Part shown: positions 41,692 through 50,447 of the stretch, piece after piece
Position numbering within the stretch: position 1 is the first letter of the stretch
Layout of the letters: each line of letters starts with the position of its first letter
DNA from: Candidatus Krumholzibacteriia bacterium
GTDB lineage: Bacteria; Krumholzibacteriota; Krumholzibacteriia; LZORAL124-64-63
Assembly: GCA_016744705.1 (NCBI GenBank)
Contig: JADGDU010000013.1
Span: forward strand, 1 to 64,000
Direction of reading: 5' to 3'
DNA length: 64,000 bases
The notes under the pieces: generated by a model
The model's input: only the letters and a program-made list of their open reading frames with translations
What the model was told of the DNA's origin: nothing
Database searches by the model: none
Made by a program: the position numbers and the translations under genes

Positions 41692-43632
41692 TTACTTGAC
41701 CAAAGCCATTTTCCGGACCTGGGTCACTTCGCTGCCAATACGCAGACGGGCGAAGTAATGTCCACTGGAAACGCTTTGACCGTTGTCACTCTTGCCGTCC
41801 CAAACGAAGGTGTACTCGTTCGTGGGCAGGTTATCCTGGACCAGGGTCCGGACTTTCTCACCACGGATATTGTACACGTTCAGCTGCACCAAGTTGTCAC
41901 GGTTTACCGCAAATTTGATCTCGGTGGAGGGGTTGAACGGGTTGGGAGCGATGGAACTGAATCCGCCAGCACTCAGCATGACAGGAGTATCATCAACGGC
42001 CGTAGGGTCGAAGAGGACGATGCTCTCGTCGCTGGTGGGGACGATTTCGTAGTCGCCGTAGCTATAGGTCATATAGCTGGTGATCACCAGAACGTCATTG
42101 ACGACGGGCAGGTAGGTCAGTTCCACGATGGGGTTGACTACCAGACTGTCAGCACGGGCGCCGGTGTCGGAGACGATGTATTCGCCATAACCGAGGGTAT
42201 CGATCACGGTGGCGGGGAAAGTCTGAACCCAGACGCTCTCCCAGGCTTCGCCCATGCGGCCGTTGCCGTCCACTTCAGCGAGGCTATCGTCAGCGAGTTC
42301 ACGAGTGGAAACTATGGCAGGATCAGGAAGGTCCTGGCCAAAGTCCAGCAAGTTCACGGCGTTGGCGTTGTGAGGGATCATTTCGGTCAAGTTGTTGTAC
42401 TCATCGCCCATGCCACCAATTTCCACCAAGTCGCCCTGGTAGTAAGAGTTGCTGGCGGTTCCTTCGTAAACCAAAACGCCACCATAAGCATAGCTGTTGG
42501 TTTCAGGATTTTTGTCAACTTCCTGGAGGATGAACTTGGAAGGTGCACCAACCTGAGTGGTACCAGCAGTGACGACACCGCGGATGTTCAGGATTTTTTC
42601 GAAGTAGGCATTGTTTCCACTCACGCTATCGGGGTGGACGTACTGCATGTCGTAAATGCTGGTGATGCCAACGGCCACGGAAAGGAATCCCTCAGGAGCG
42701 TTTCCGGGATTGGTGACGGTTTGGGCGCCATCATCGGTGGCTTCCACATAGAAATCAACCTGGCTGCTGCCGTGGCCGCCGGGGATGGTTCCGCTGTAGT
42801 TGTCGCCGAAGGTGTTGGTCAAGGCAACCATGGACCACATACCAGGATTTTCGCCATCGCTGTCACGGTAGTACAGGTTGGCGCTGGCCACAGCACTGTT
42901 GTCAGTGATGACGGTGTTGACGGTGATAGGATCCACAGCCATAGGCACCCAGTTGGCGCAGTTGATCTGGTCGATCACGGGCACGGTGTCACCGGTGGGG
43001 TTTTCCACCAAATCGCCTTGACGACGAGGTTTCAATTCGATGAGTCCGTTGTACACAACGCAAGGGCTGGTCACCTGGTAGGTGTCGCCAACGTTGACGT
43101 CGCTCAGGTCGATTCCAGTGTCACTATCTACATAACATACGAGCAGGCTATCACCAGCGGTGAGCTCGAAAGTGCTACCACTGATGGTGGCAATGTCACC
43201 GATGACGGAGACAAAGTTGCCAATCATTTCGTAGTCGTAGAGTACTTCCACAGGGGTCTTGGCCACAGGAGTGGGCTCGACGCTCTGTCCAGTTACAGCG
43301 ATGCTGGGGCTGGCAATTTGAATTTCTCCACCATAGGAGGAGACTTCGCCAGTGACTTCAACTTCTGTGCCGTAGTCCAGGCCAGTGATTGAGCTGCTAA
43401 AGAAACTGATACCGCCGGTGGCACCCTGAATGTAGTGGGTTCCGCCGTTGTAGGTTCCTTTGACAACATACACTGTTCCTGCCACAGAAACCTGTTGTCC
43501 GACATACGGACTGGCAGGGTCGCCATTGGCAGGGTTATAGTATTGAATTTCGTCGATGGTCTGGGCCACAGCCATACCGCTCATGGCTACGAGGCACACA
43601 ACAAGTGCCGCGCCAAAAAGATGCTTTTTCAT
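41692..43632 (-). CDS. Large secreted protein with FlgD-like C-terminal sorting domain
   Basis: 646 aa. The signal peptide ends at AVAQ. Residues 25-120 look like an OB-fold/YhcR-type domain (GQQVSVAGTVYVVKG, YGTEVEVTGEVSSYGGEIQI). A second, similar OB-like repeat is visible around 330-430 (RGVVTAGTTQVGAPSKFIL, QGDLVEIGGMGDEYNNLTE). An Ig-like spacer lies between. Residues about 555-646 are the sorting domain with SIAPNPFNPSTEIKFAV and a final MALVK. It is probably a surface or extracellular protein; OB repeats in such proteins accompany nuclease or nucleic-acid-binding functions, but no catalytic motif is seen. GGAGGCCGGAAGG precedes the ATG. Confidence 0.85.
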   Translation of the reverse strand: MKKHLFGAALVVCLVAMSGMAVAQTIDEIQYYNPANGDPASPYVGQQVSVAGTVYVVKGTYNGGTHYIQGATGGISFFSSSITGLDYGTEVEVTGEVSSYGGEIQIASPSIAVTGQSVEPTPVAKTPVEVLYDYEMIGNFVSVIGDIATISGSTFELTAGDSLLVCYVDSDTGIDLSDVNVGDTYQVTSPCVVYNGLIELKPRRQGDLVENPTGDTVPVIDQINCANWVPMAVDPITVNTVITDNSAVASANLYYRDSDGENPGMWSMVALTNTFGDNYSGTIPGGHGSSQVDFYVEATDDGAQTVTNPGNAPEGFLSVAVGITSIYDMQYVHPDSVSGNNAYFEKILNIRGVVTAGTTQVGAPSKFILQEVDKNPETNSYAYGGVLVYEGTASNSYYQGDLVEIGGMGDEYNNLTEMIPHNANAVNLLDFGQDLPDPAIVSTRELADDSLAEVDGNGRMGEAWESVWVQTFPATVIDTLGYGEYIVSDTGARADSLVVNPIVELTYLPVVNDVLVITSYMTYSYGDYEIVPTSDESIVLFDPTAVDDTPVMLSAGGFSSIAPNPFNPSTEIKFAVNRDNLVQLNVYNIRGEKVRTLVQDNLPTNEYTFVWDGKSDNGQSVSSGHYFARLRIGSEVTQVRKMALVK

Positions 43633-44155
43633 CCTTCCGGCCTCCTTCAGAATGGGGTAAACGTGCTCTTACATTTCACTCAAAGCTACAGGTGTCAAGC
43701 GAATGGACTCAGAGTGGAAAACGAGCTTGTTGCCAGTGAATTAACCGAAACTATGTAAAACAGAGAGAGTGCAGCCAACTGTTAGAGCCAATTGGTTGCG
43801 GGCGATAACGGGCCGTAGGCTGCTACCTCCTTCAGGTAAACACATACATTCTTTGCGATTAGGCAAATGAATGAAGGATTTTCTGTGTCACGAAGAGCAA
43901 TTATACCACAATTTTGTGAAAAATGAAATCATATAATGTTAATAATTGGCTAATCAATATGAGTTTGGGCACGGCGAGGGAACACATAACAATGGCGGAT
44001 GTGGCTTTACTTGATTTTCTGTTTTCAATCCGAGAGAATGCGCTCTTTCGGGGGAGCAATTTCCACATCCCTGAGCGCACATCTTTGTTTGTTCTTCCTC
44101 TTCTGTTTGAGGCCGGGCTCCGGCTTTTGGTGGATTCCAAGCTTGGGGGAGAATC
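43633..44155. other. Divergent gap without a gene
   Basis: 523 bp between the sorting-domain gene and the cytolysin-like pseudogene. Short open frames here have no ribosome site and no family pattern. It is AT-rich around 43870-43960, where a promoter for the pseudogene may lie; GGGGGAG remains just before its ATG. Nothing else is recognised. Confidence 0.5.
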
Positions 44156-45514
44156 ATGAAAAAGAAATCTATCTGGATAATTTTGTTTCTGAGCACGGCC
44201 TTTCTCGTCAATTGCAGCAGTGATGATGGAGGCACTAATCCTCCGATCCCCGAATCCGTTGACCATCACCGTGGACCTTCAATTTTCTGACAATACGCGA
44301 ACCATCGCGGACCCCACGGTGGCCACCGTGAACCAGGTGTGGGGGAACTGATAAGTGAAGCCCACAATGCTGGCCATGTGGCTGGTTCGGTGTTGGTTTA
44401 CGAGAAGCAATCCTGCCATAGCCTGGAGCAAAGCATGCTCAAAATGGGGATGTCGGCCCACTATATGGGGGCCTCGGTATCCTCCCAGCTCCAATTTGAT
44501 GAAACACTGGAAACGCATACCATCATGGCCTATTTCAGCCAGCGCATGTTTACCGCATCCATGGTCTTACCTCAAACTCCAGGTGCTATTTTCAGTGACG
44601 AATTCACACCCGGAATGCTTGATGAGCAGATTGACTTGGGTCGGATTGGACCGTCCAACCTTCCCGTGTATGTTTCGAATATTGTCTATGGCCGGATCAT
44701 GATCATGACCATGACTTCGACTTATTCTTCCTCTGAGATGCATGCCGCCCTTGAGGCCAGTTATAATCAGGGCCTGGGCGGGGGAACCATCGATGGAGGG
44801 TATCAGGCCATTTTACAGAGCGAAAATACATCATTCAATATCGTAGCTGTAGGCGGCGAAGCCCAGCATGCCATGGATGCCATCACAACGGGGAACCTGC
44901 ATGACTATTTCGATTCTGACGCGGCCCTGACCACGGCCGTACCGCTTTCCTACACTCTGCGGAACCTGGGCGACAATAGCATCGCCATGGTCAGTAACAC
45001 CTCCACCTACAACATTACTGAATGTTCAGATCAGATCGTCACCATTTACAATGATTACGATCATTGGAGCACGGCTTTGATGGGCATGGGTGGCTTGGAA
45101 GTGATGTACCAGGAGACAGGCGGGGTGGAACTTCTCGACGCAGATGAAATAGATTCGGTTCCCGGAACTGACCAGAGCATTGGGCGTGATTTGACCTTTG
45201 CCGGGGCCAACACAGGGCTGCCTTTCGATTTCGAAATTGTGATCGGGCCCGCCACTATGGGGCAGGAGGTATGGGCTGTGGGTATTTGGGTTGGGGACTC
45301 TGATAATACCTCGGGCGAATCACTGCGAGTTTATGGGGAAGACAGTGTCTTGCTCCAGGAGATCACCGAATATTTACCTATCAATGATGGATACGCCTTC
45401 ATGGGTGTGATTTCACCGTTGCCCTTGACTGGTGTGTTTTACAATGAAGACTCTGGCGGGGATGATATTTGTATCGGTCATCCATATTTTGGTGTCAAAA
45501 CAACCATGCCATAA
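44156..45514 (+). pseudogene. Decayed cholesterol-dependent-cytolysin-like lipoprotein gene
   Basis: A paralogue of the intact gene at 57386-58978. ATG 44156, with GGGGGAG before it, opens a lipoprotein signal (WIILFLSTAFLVNC). That frame stops at 44288. The pore-forming core then appears in another frame (PLTITVDLQFSDNTRTIADP, from about 44250) and switches back at a G5 run near 44341, one G short of the expected GGGGGG, into VWG-ELISEAHNAGHVAGS. From there 391 aa are open, including QRMFTASMVLPQTP, VSNIVYGRIMIMTMTS and IVAVGGEAQHAMDAI. About 105 residues between lipobox and core are missing. The C-terminal about 170 residues are beta-rich and unlike the other paralogue. Confidence 0.75.
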
Positions 45515-45532
45515 TTTCTGGTGTTATCCAAA

Positions 45533-45570
45533 GAAACGGCCCGGCAATTTGCCAGGCCGTTTCTCATTTT
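45533..45570 (+). terminator. Terminator of the cytolysin-like pseudogene
   Basis: GAAACGGCC (45533-45541) pairs with GGCCGTTTC (45555-45563), with GGCAA/TTGCC also pairing inside, followed by TCATTTT. It may also stop gpmI transcripts, though the minus-side T-run is weak. Confidence 0.8.
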
Positions 45571-45585
45571 ATCGTAGGGGCCAGT

Positions 45586-47148
45586 TCAGGAAATAATCGT
45601 CTTTCCTGTCATCTCTTTGGGTTGCGGAATATCCAGGAGATTCAGAATGGTTGGCGCAATATCGGCCAGCCCAAAATCTCCTTCAGCGATGACATCAGTA
45701 CGCCCTTCATACTCTTTTCCCGCCACCACAAAAGGCACTTTGCTGAGGCTGTGTTGGGTCAGCACCTTGCCCTCAGTTGAGAGCATCTCATCGCAATTGC
45801 CATGATCGGCAGTGATCAGCCAAACAGTGCCTTGCTCCAAGCTGGGAGGCATTATTTCGCTCAACAACTTGTCCAGAGTTTGGAAGGCCTGCACCGCAGC
45901 CTCAAATATTCCCGTGTGCCCCACCATATCCCCGTTGGCAAAATTGACGATGACCACATCGTATTGATCACCCTGGCAGGCATCTTTCACGAAGTCGGCC
46001 ACTGCTGAGGCGCTCATTTCGGGTTGCAGATCGTAAGTAGCAACCGAAGGAGAGGCGACCAATTTTCGATCTTCCATCTCGAAAGGTTCTTCCCGGCCGC
46101 CGTTGAAGAAGTAGGTGACGTGGGCGTATTTCTCCGTCTCAGCCGTGCGCAAATTGCGAATGCCGTTTTTGTCGAAAACTTCGGCCAGACTGTTGCTGGG
46201 CATTTCGGGCTGGAATACGCTGGGCAGATCCATTTTCTCATCATATGGCGTCATGGTCAGGTAGTTGGTTTTGGGAATGGGGCCTGTTTCAAAGCCGTCA
46301 AACCCATCCTGTTGGAAGGCCCATGTCAATTCACGGGCCCGGTCGGCACGGAAATTCCAGAAGAAAACGCTGTCGCCTTCGCCGATGGTGGCGGTGGCGT
46401 TTCCCTGGGCATCGGTGATGACGGTGGGTTCCATAAATTCATCGGTGGTGTCGTTTTGATAGGAGGCGGCAATGGCTTCCACCGGGTTGGTGGCTTTCGC
46501 GTCACTGGTTCCGGTGACCATCATATCCCAGCCTCGTTTGACCCTATCCCAGCGCTTGTCCCGGTCCATGGCCCAGTAGCGGCCGCAAACGGTGGCAATT
46601 TTGCCAGCGCCAATCTCTTCCAGTTTTTTCTCCAGATCGGCCACATAACCCTCGCCGCTGCGCGGGTCGGTATCCCGTCCATCCAGAAAGGCGTGGATGT
46701 AGATCTCTTTCAGTCCTGCATCGCGAGCTGCTTCCACAATGCCGTAAAGGTGATTGGTGTGGCTGTGCACACCACCGGGAGAGACCAAGCCCAACAAGTG
46801 CAGGCGGCCGGTGCCGGCTTTGGCTTTTTGGATGAAATCGGTCCAGGGGGCGCGGGTGGAAAATTCGCCTTCTTTCAGACTGCGGCTGATGCGCACCAAT
46901 TCCTGGTTGATGATTCGGCCCGAGCCAATGGTCAGATGACCCACTTCACTGTTGCCCATTTGTCCCTCGGGCAAGCCCACCTGCAGACCGCTGGCATTCA
47001 GGGTGGTGAAGGGAAATCGTTCAAAAAGGCCGTTATAAAATTCCGGTTTGGCGGCGGTGATGGCGTTGCCATATTCGCTGTCGGCTCCCGTGCGGTATCC
47101 CACACCATCGAGAATACAGAGGACAACTTTGGGGGTGGGTGCGGTCAT
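45586..47148 (-). CDS. gpmI: 2,3-bisphosphoglycerate-independent phosphoglycerate mutase
   Basis: A 520-aa di-metal glycolytic enzyme interconverting 3- and 2-phosphoglycerate. LCILDGVGYR starts the alkaline-phosphatase-like fold; the phosphoryl-accepting Ser is S67 in GQMGNSEVGHLTIGSGR. GRDTDPRSGEGY, VCGRYWAMDRDKRWDRV, NFANGDMVGHTG and ITADHGNCDEM supply the remaining metal and substrate sites. ATG 47148 is chosen because AAGGAG lies 6 nt upstream; it overlaps the stop of the preceding gene (ATGA). A glycolytic gene coupled to a sensory pair is unusual. Confidence 0.97.
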   Translation of the reverse strand: MTAPTPKVVLCILDGVGYRTGADSEYGNAITAAKPEFYNGLFERFPFTTLNASGLQVGLPEGQMGNSEVGHLTIGSGRIINQELVRISRSLKEGEFSTRAPWTDFIQKAKAGTGRLHLLGLVSPGGVHSHTNHLYGIVEAARDAGLKEIYIHAFLDGRDTDPRSGEGYVADLEKKLEEIGAGKIATVCGRYWAMDRDKRWDRVKRGWDMMVTGTSDAKATNPVEAIAASYQNDTTDEFMEPTVITDAQGNATATIGEGDSVFFWNFRADRARELTWAFQQDGFDGFETGPIPKTNYLTMTPYDEKMDLPSVFQPEMPSNSLAEVFDKNGIRNLRTAETEKYAHVTYFFNGGREEPFEMEDRKLVASPSVATYDLQPEMSASAVADFVKDACQGDQYDVVIVNFANGDMVGHTGIFEAAVQAFQTLDKLLSEIMPPSLEQGTVWLITADHGNCDEMLSTEGKVLTQHSLSKVPFVVAGKEYEGRTDVIAEGDFGLADIAPTILNLLDIPQPKEMTGKTIIS

Positions 47149-47525
47149 GGGAGCTCCTTGCAATCTGCGAGTTGGTCTTCAGAAAAAGCCCAGAGTTCAG
47201 CTTCACCGAGGGCCATGATGACGAGACGGGACAAACAATAAAGGTCGGCGGCGGGTTTATCGCCATGATCTTCCGTTGGGAAGGTATAAAAGACAGACCC
47301 GGCCTGCAGAACTGCTCGGGTGATCTCACGGCCATCATCCAAAAATTGGCTGATGCGCACCTTGCCTTTGCGCACAATATAGTGCAGCGGGATGGCCGGG
47401 TGAAGCAGTTGATCCGAGGCCAGGGTCACCAGTTGGCGGCGCGTTTCCAGCTCTTCCACTATGCCGGCGTTTTCCACGAAGAAATGACTGTTGCGCCCAA
47501 AGCGCAGGACGGGGCCGGGGGTCAT
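47145..47525 (-). CDS. Cyclic-nucleotide-binding-like (Crp-type) sensory domain protein
   Basis: A 126-aa protein consisting of a cupin-like cNMP-binding fold without a DNA-binding HTH. LHYIVRKGKVRISQFLDDGR and EITRAVLQAGSVFYTF match the Crp/FNR N-terminal roll. The canonical phosphate-binding RxA segment is not evident, so ligand binding is uncertain. It overlaps the gene before it and gpmI after it by 4 bp each, suggesting a fixed partnership. It could transmit a signal by protein contact. Confidence 0.75.
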   Translation of the reverse strand: MTPGPVLRFGRNSHFFVENAGIVEELETRRQLVTLASDQLLHPAIPLHYIVRKGKVRISQFLDDGREITRAVLQAGSVFYTFPTEDHGDKPAADLYCLSRLVIMALGEAELWAFSEDQLADCKELP

Positions 47526-49036
47526 TCTGCACGCTCCTTCAAGTAGCCCATGACGCGGCTGCCAGGCAAGGAACGGGTGCTGGGTCCCATGCGGATGAAG
47601 AAATCTTCTGCTTCAGCGATTTTCAGATACACCGGTTCGGGGCAGCGGTCACAGGCCACCAGGAAAATCTGTTGTTGGCCCAGGGTGCGAATTTCAGCAT
47701 TGATGTAGGATGCGAATTGCAGGCCGATGTGCTGCTTGATCAGGTTGTCGAAGTGCAGCAGGAATTTGTCTTCATTCTTAAACTTGTCGCCCTCCAAACC
47801 CAGGATTTCACCATCGTCGGCAACACCAATCAAGAGGAACCCACCCCTTGTGTTGAGGTAGGCCACAACCGATTTTAGCCAGGCTTTTTCAATCTCTTTA
47901 CCTGGTTTGTCGGTGTGCAAATTCCAGCGCATGGTGCTCTTGAATTCAACCTGGTCGGATTCTCCCTGGAAGACGAGTTCCTGAAGTTCCTCTTCAGATT
48001 GGGGGGCTTTCAACCGCCGTTGGGTGAAGCGACGCCATTTGCTGGAATAGGCAAAAGCTTGCATCACTACCGCAAGCATAGCCAGCCCCAACACAGCGGC
48101 GAAAATCCAGGTCACCCAGCCGGTTACGGACTCCAGGCGGCGGCCCAGATCGGACGCGGGGGCAATGAGACCCAAATCACCGGGGTCGGTGCTCTCAAGG
48201 GGTGGGTAAAAGGTTCCCCACCAGGTTTCTCCGTTGCGGCGGAACTTGAAGGGGGCTTCATAAGTCTGGCCATTTTCGCCCCAGGCCATGAGGGCGCGGC
48301 CAATGATCTGGAGTTCGGGCAAAGAGGAAACGAGCAGTTCTTCACTGGTATTGATGTTCATGCGGTTGTCGTGTTTGGGTGAGACCCAAACCACGTTGCC
48401 GTCTTTGTTACGGCGGATGAAAATACCGTTTTCGGTGATGGGCGCCTCGGCGGTGAATTGATCCAGATTTGTTTCGCGTATTCCGAGTCCGATGACCAAG
48501 CTATCGCCATTGGCGCCGGCCACCAATCCGACTTCCCCAAGGACGGGCAGGAAGACATACTCCGACCAATGGAGGGGTTTGGTAGGGTTTTTGAGGCAGT
48601 CCTGGTACCAGCTCTGGGTTCGACAGGTCGGTTCTTTCTCGTCCAGTAAACTGGATTGCCATCCATCGTCGGTGCGTGTGAGGCAGAAGTATTCGCCACT
48701 GGGGGGGATCAGGTAGACCGAAGCCACTTGGGTGGTGGAATCAACCAGGGGGATGATTAGCTTTTCCAGGCCAGCGGAGTCCTCCAGGTCCAGCATTCCC
48801 GATTGTTCCCACAGTTGTAAGGTGTGCAAAAAGTTGGGGAAAGGGGCGAGGTACATGCGAAACTGGCTGCGGGTGGAATCCAGCTTTTGCTGGAGAATTT
48901 TGGTGTAGACGGTTTGCTGGACCCGAAATTCTTTGATCGTGATCCAGCTGACGGCGGCGATGCCGGTCAGCACTAGCACCACTACTGTGATGGAGAGCGA
49001 GTTTTTCAACTGACGACCGGATGTGAGAGTATTCAA
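47522..49036 (-). CDS. Membrane sensor protein with Schlafen AlbA_2 domain
   Basis: 504 aa. TM1 (LSITVVVLVLTGIAAVSWIT), a periplasmic domain of about 250 residues resembling Cache (ASVYLIPPSGEYFCLTRTDD), TM2 (VTWIFAAVLGLAMLAVVMQA), then a cytoplasmic AlbA_2/Schlafen-type domain with ESDQVEFKSTMRWNL, YLNTRGGFLLIGVADDGEIL and NLIKQHIGLQF. AlbA_2 domains bind nucleotides or nucleic acids; most lack a membrane sensor. The start is TTG 49036. It overlaps the cNMP-domain gene by ATGA. Confidence 0.8.
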   Translation of the reverse strand: MNTLTSGRQLKNSLSITVVVLVLTGIAAVSWITIKEFRVQQTVYTKILQQKLDSTRSQFRMYLAPFPNFLHTLQLWEQSGMLDLEDSAGLEKLIIPLVDSTTQVASVYLIPPSGEYFCLTRTDDGWQSSLLDEKEPTCRTQSWYQDCLKNPTKPLHWSEYVFLPVLGEVGLVAGANGDSLVIGLGIRETNLDQFTAEAPITENGIFIRRNKDGNVVWVSPKHDNRMNINTSEELLVSSLPELQIIGRALMAWGENGQTYEAPFKFRRNGETWWGTFYPPLESTDPGDLGLIAPASDLGRRLESVTGWVTWIFAAVLGLAMLAVVMQAFAYSSKWRRFTQRRLKAPQSEEELQELVFQGESDQVEFKSTMRWNLHTDKPGKEIEKAWLKSVVAYLNTRGGFLLIGVADDGEILGLEGDKFKNEDKFLLHFDNLIKQHIGLQFASYINAEIRTLGQQQIFLVACDRCPEPVYLKIAEAEDFFIRMGPSTRSLPGSRVMGYLKERAE

Positions 49037-49142
49037 AAGAAGGCGCTCCGTTGAAAATGTGGTGTGGAGAACGGGATTCCAGAAAGACTACCGAATCGGG
49101 CGGATCATGGCGATGGAAAAATTATCTTTTCCGGTTCTTCTT

Positions 49143-50303
49143 TCAGGACACCGATGGAGACTCAACAACCTTGCGCAGTGATTCTCTGAAGCGAGCCAGG
49201 GTGTAGGGTTTCTGGATAAAGCCGGATGATCCGGCCAGGAGTTTGTCGGCGCTGTAACCGCTGGACAGAAGCACGGGGACTTCAGGTTTGATTTCCTTGA
49301 TGCGCAGCAAAGCTTCCCGGCCGCCGAGCCGGGGCATGGTAAGATCCAGTACCACCATACTGATGATTTCGGCTTTCTCGGTGAAGATTTCCACCGCTTC
49401 CATACCGTCCTGGGCCAAGACAACTTCCAAGCCTATTCTTTCCAGCATTTTGGCGGCCACCCGGCGGACATCAGGTTCATCGTCGGCCAGTAAAACCAGG
49501 CCTTTGGGTTGCCAGTTTGCAGTGGCTTTGGGCAGGGCCTTGGCCGGCTGCCTGACATCGGTTTGGGATTGCGATTCGGGGAAAAGAACCGTTAGAGTAG
49601 ACCCTTGTTGGGATTCTGTTTCCACAAGAATGGCTCCATTGTGGCCCTTGGTTATGCCCAATACCACGGAAAGCCCCAGCCCACGACCAGCAAATTTAGT
49701 GGTGAAGAAGGGATCGAAGAGGTGGCTCAAGGTGTCCTGGCCCATGCCCCGACCGGTGTCGGATACTTGCAGGAAAGCAAAAGGTCCGGCGTTTAACGGC
49801 AGTTGATGAATGCTTTTTTCCAACATCTCAGAGGTGAAATCCTGGACCCCGGTAGAGATGGTGATGGTGCCTTCGGTTTCACCTAGGGCTTCGGTGGCGT
49901 TGGTGACCAGATTCAGCAGCACTTGTTGGATGCGGGTGAAATCTGCATCGATAAAAATTGTCTGGGCCGAGAGCTTGTGCCGCAGAGTCACATTGGTGGG
50001 CACGATGGATTCCAGCAGAGGTGCCAACCCGTGGGTGAGGTGGTTGAGTTCGATAGGATGAAGGCTGAAGTGGCTCCGGCCGGAATAGATCAGCATTTGC
50101 TGGCAGAGGTCAGCGGCGCGCAGGGCCACGGCATGAATTTCACTGATGCAGGTGTGCGCTGGAGATTCGGTGGAAAGCTCTCCGAGAGCCAGGTCCGCAT
50201 TGCCCAAAATGGCCAATAAGAGGTTGTTAAAATCGTGCGCGACGCCTCCGGCCAATAAGCCAAGGCTGTCTTTATTTGTTCTTACAAGGGTATCATGATC
50301 CAT
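49143..50303 (-). CDS. Hybrid sensor histidine kinase with C-terminal receiver
   Basis: A 386-aa soluble two-component protein. The H-box is GGVAHDFNNLLLAILGNADL with phospho-His 23; ATPase boxes are NLVTNATEALGE (N), DTGRGMGQDT (G1), FDPFFTTK (F) and GRGLGLSVVLGI (G2). The receiver (about 265-386) has DDE, phospho-Asp in VVLDLTMPRLGG, Ser in LLSSGY and Lys in FIQKPY. It has no sensor domain of its own, so it may take its signal from the membrane sensor encoded 107 bp downstream. GAGGAGG precedes the ATG. Confidence 0.94.
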   Translation of the reverse strand: MDHDTLVRTNKDSLGLLAGGVAHDFNNLLLAILGNADLALGELSTESPAHTCISEIHAVALRAADLCQQMLIYSGRSHFSLHPIELNHLTHGLAPLLESIVPTNVTLRHKLSAQTIFIDADFTRIQQVLLNLVTNATEALGETEGTITISTGVQDFTSEMLEKSIHQLPLNAGPFAFLQVSDTGRGMGQDTLSHLFDPFFTTKFAGRGLGLSVVLGITKGHNGAILVETESQQGSTLTVLFPESQSQTDVRQPAKALPKATANWQPKGLVLLADDEPDVRRVAAKMLERIGLEVVLAQDGMEAVEIFTEKAEIISMVVLDLTMPRLGGREALLRIKEIKPEVPVLLSSGYSADKLLAGSSGFIQKPYTLARFRESLRKVVESPSVS

Positions 50304-50391
50304 GGGTTGCCTCCTCGTTCGCCCCTACGAGAACCCCAGAGCTTTAGTATAACTTACGGCAGATCGTGTTTTATTGCAACGTGTTTGGGGA

Positions 50392-50422
50392 ACAAAAAGG
50401 CAGAACCATATGGTTCTGCCTT
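50392..50422 (-). terminator. Terminator of the S9 peptidase gene
   Basis: AAGGCAGAACCA (50397-50408) and TGGTTCTGCCTT (50411-50422) are a nearly continuous palindrome; TTTTTGTT follows on the minus strand. Confidence 0.88.
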
Positions 50423-50447
50423 AAGGTGATCTTTAAATGTCAGAATA

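Noticed and set aside
41650..43392. A 580-codon open frame antisense to the secreted sorting-domain protein
   Set aside because: It mirrors the codon pattern of the minus-strand gene, has no ribosome site or domain, and the minus frame has a signal peptide and sorting domain.
46024..47241. A 405-codon open frame antisense to gpmI
   Set aside because: The minus strand encodes a complete gpmI with all active-site motifs; the antisense frame has a composition typical of shadows.
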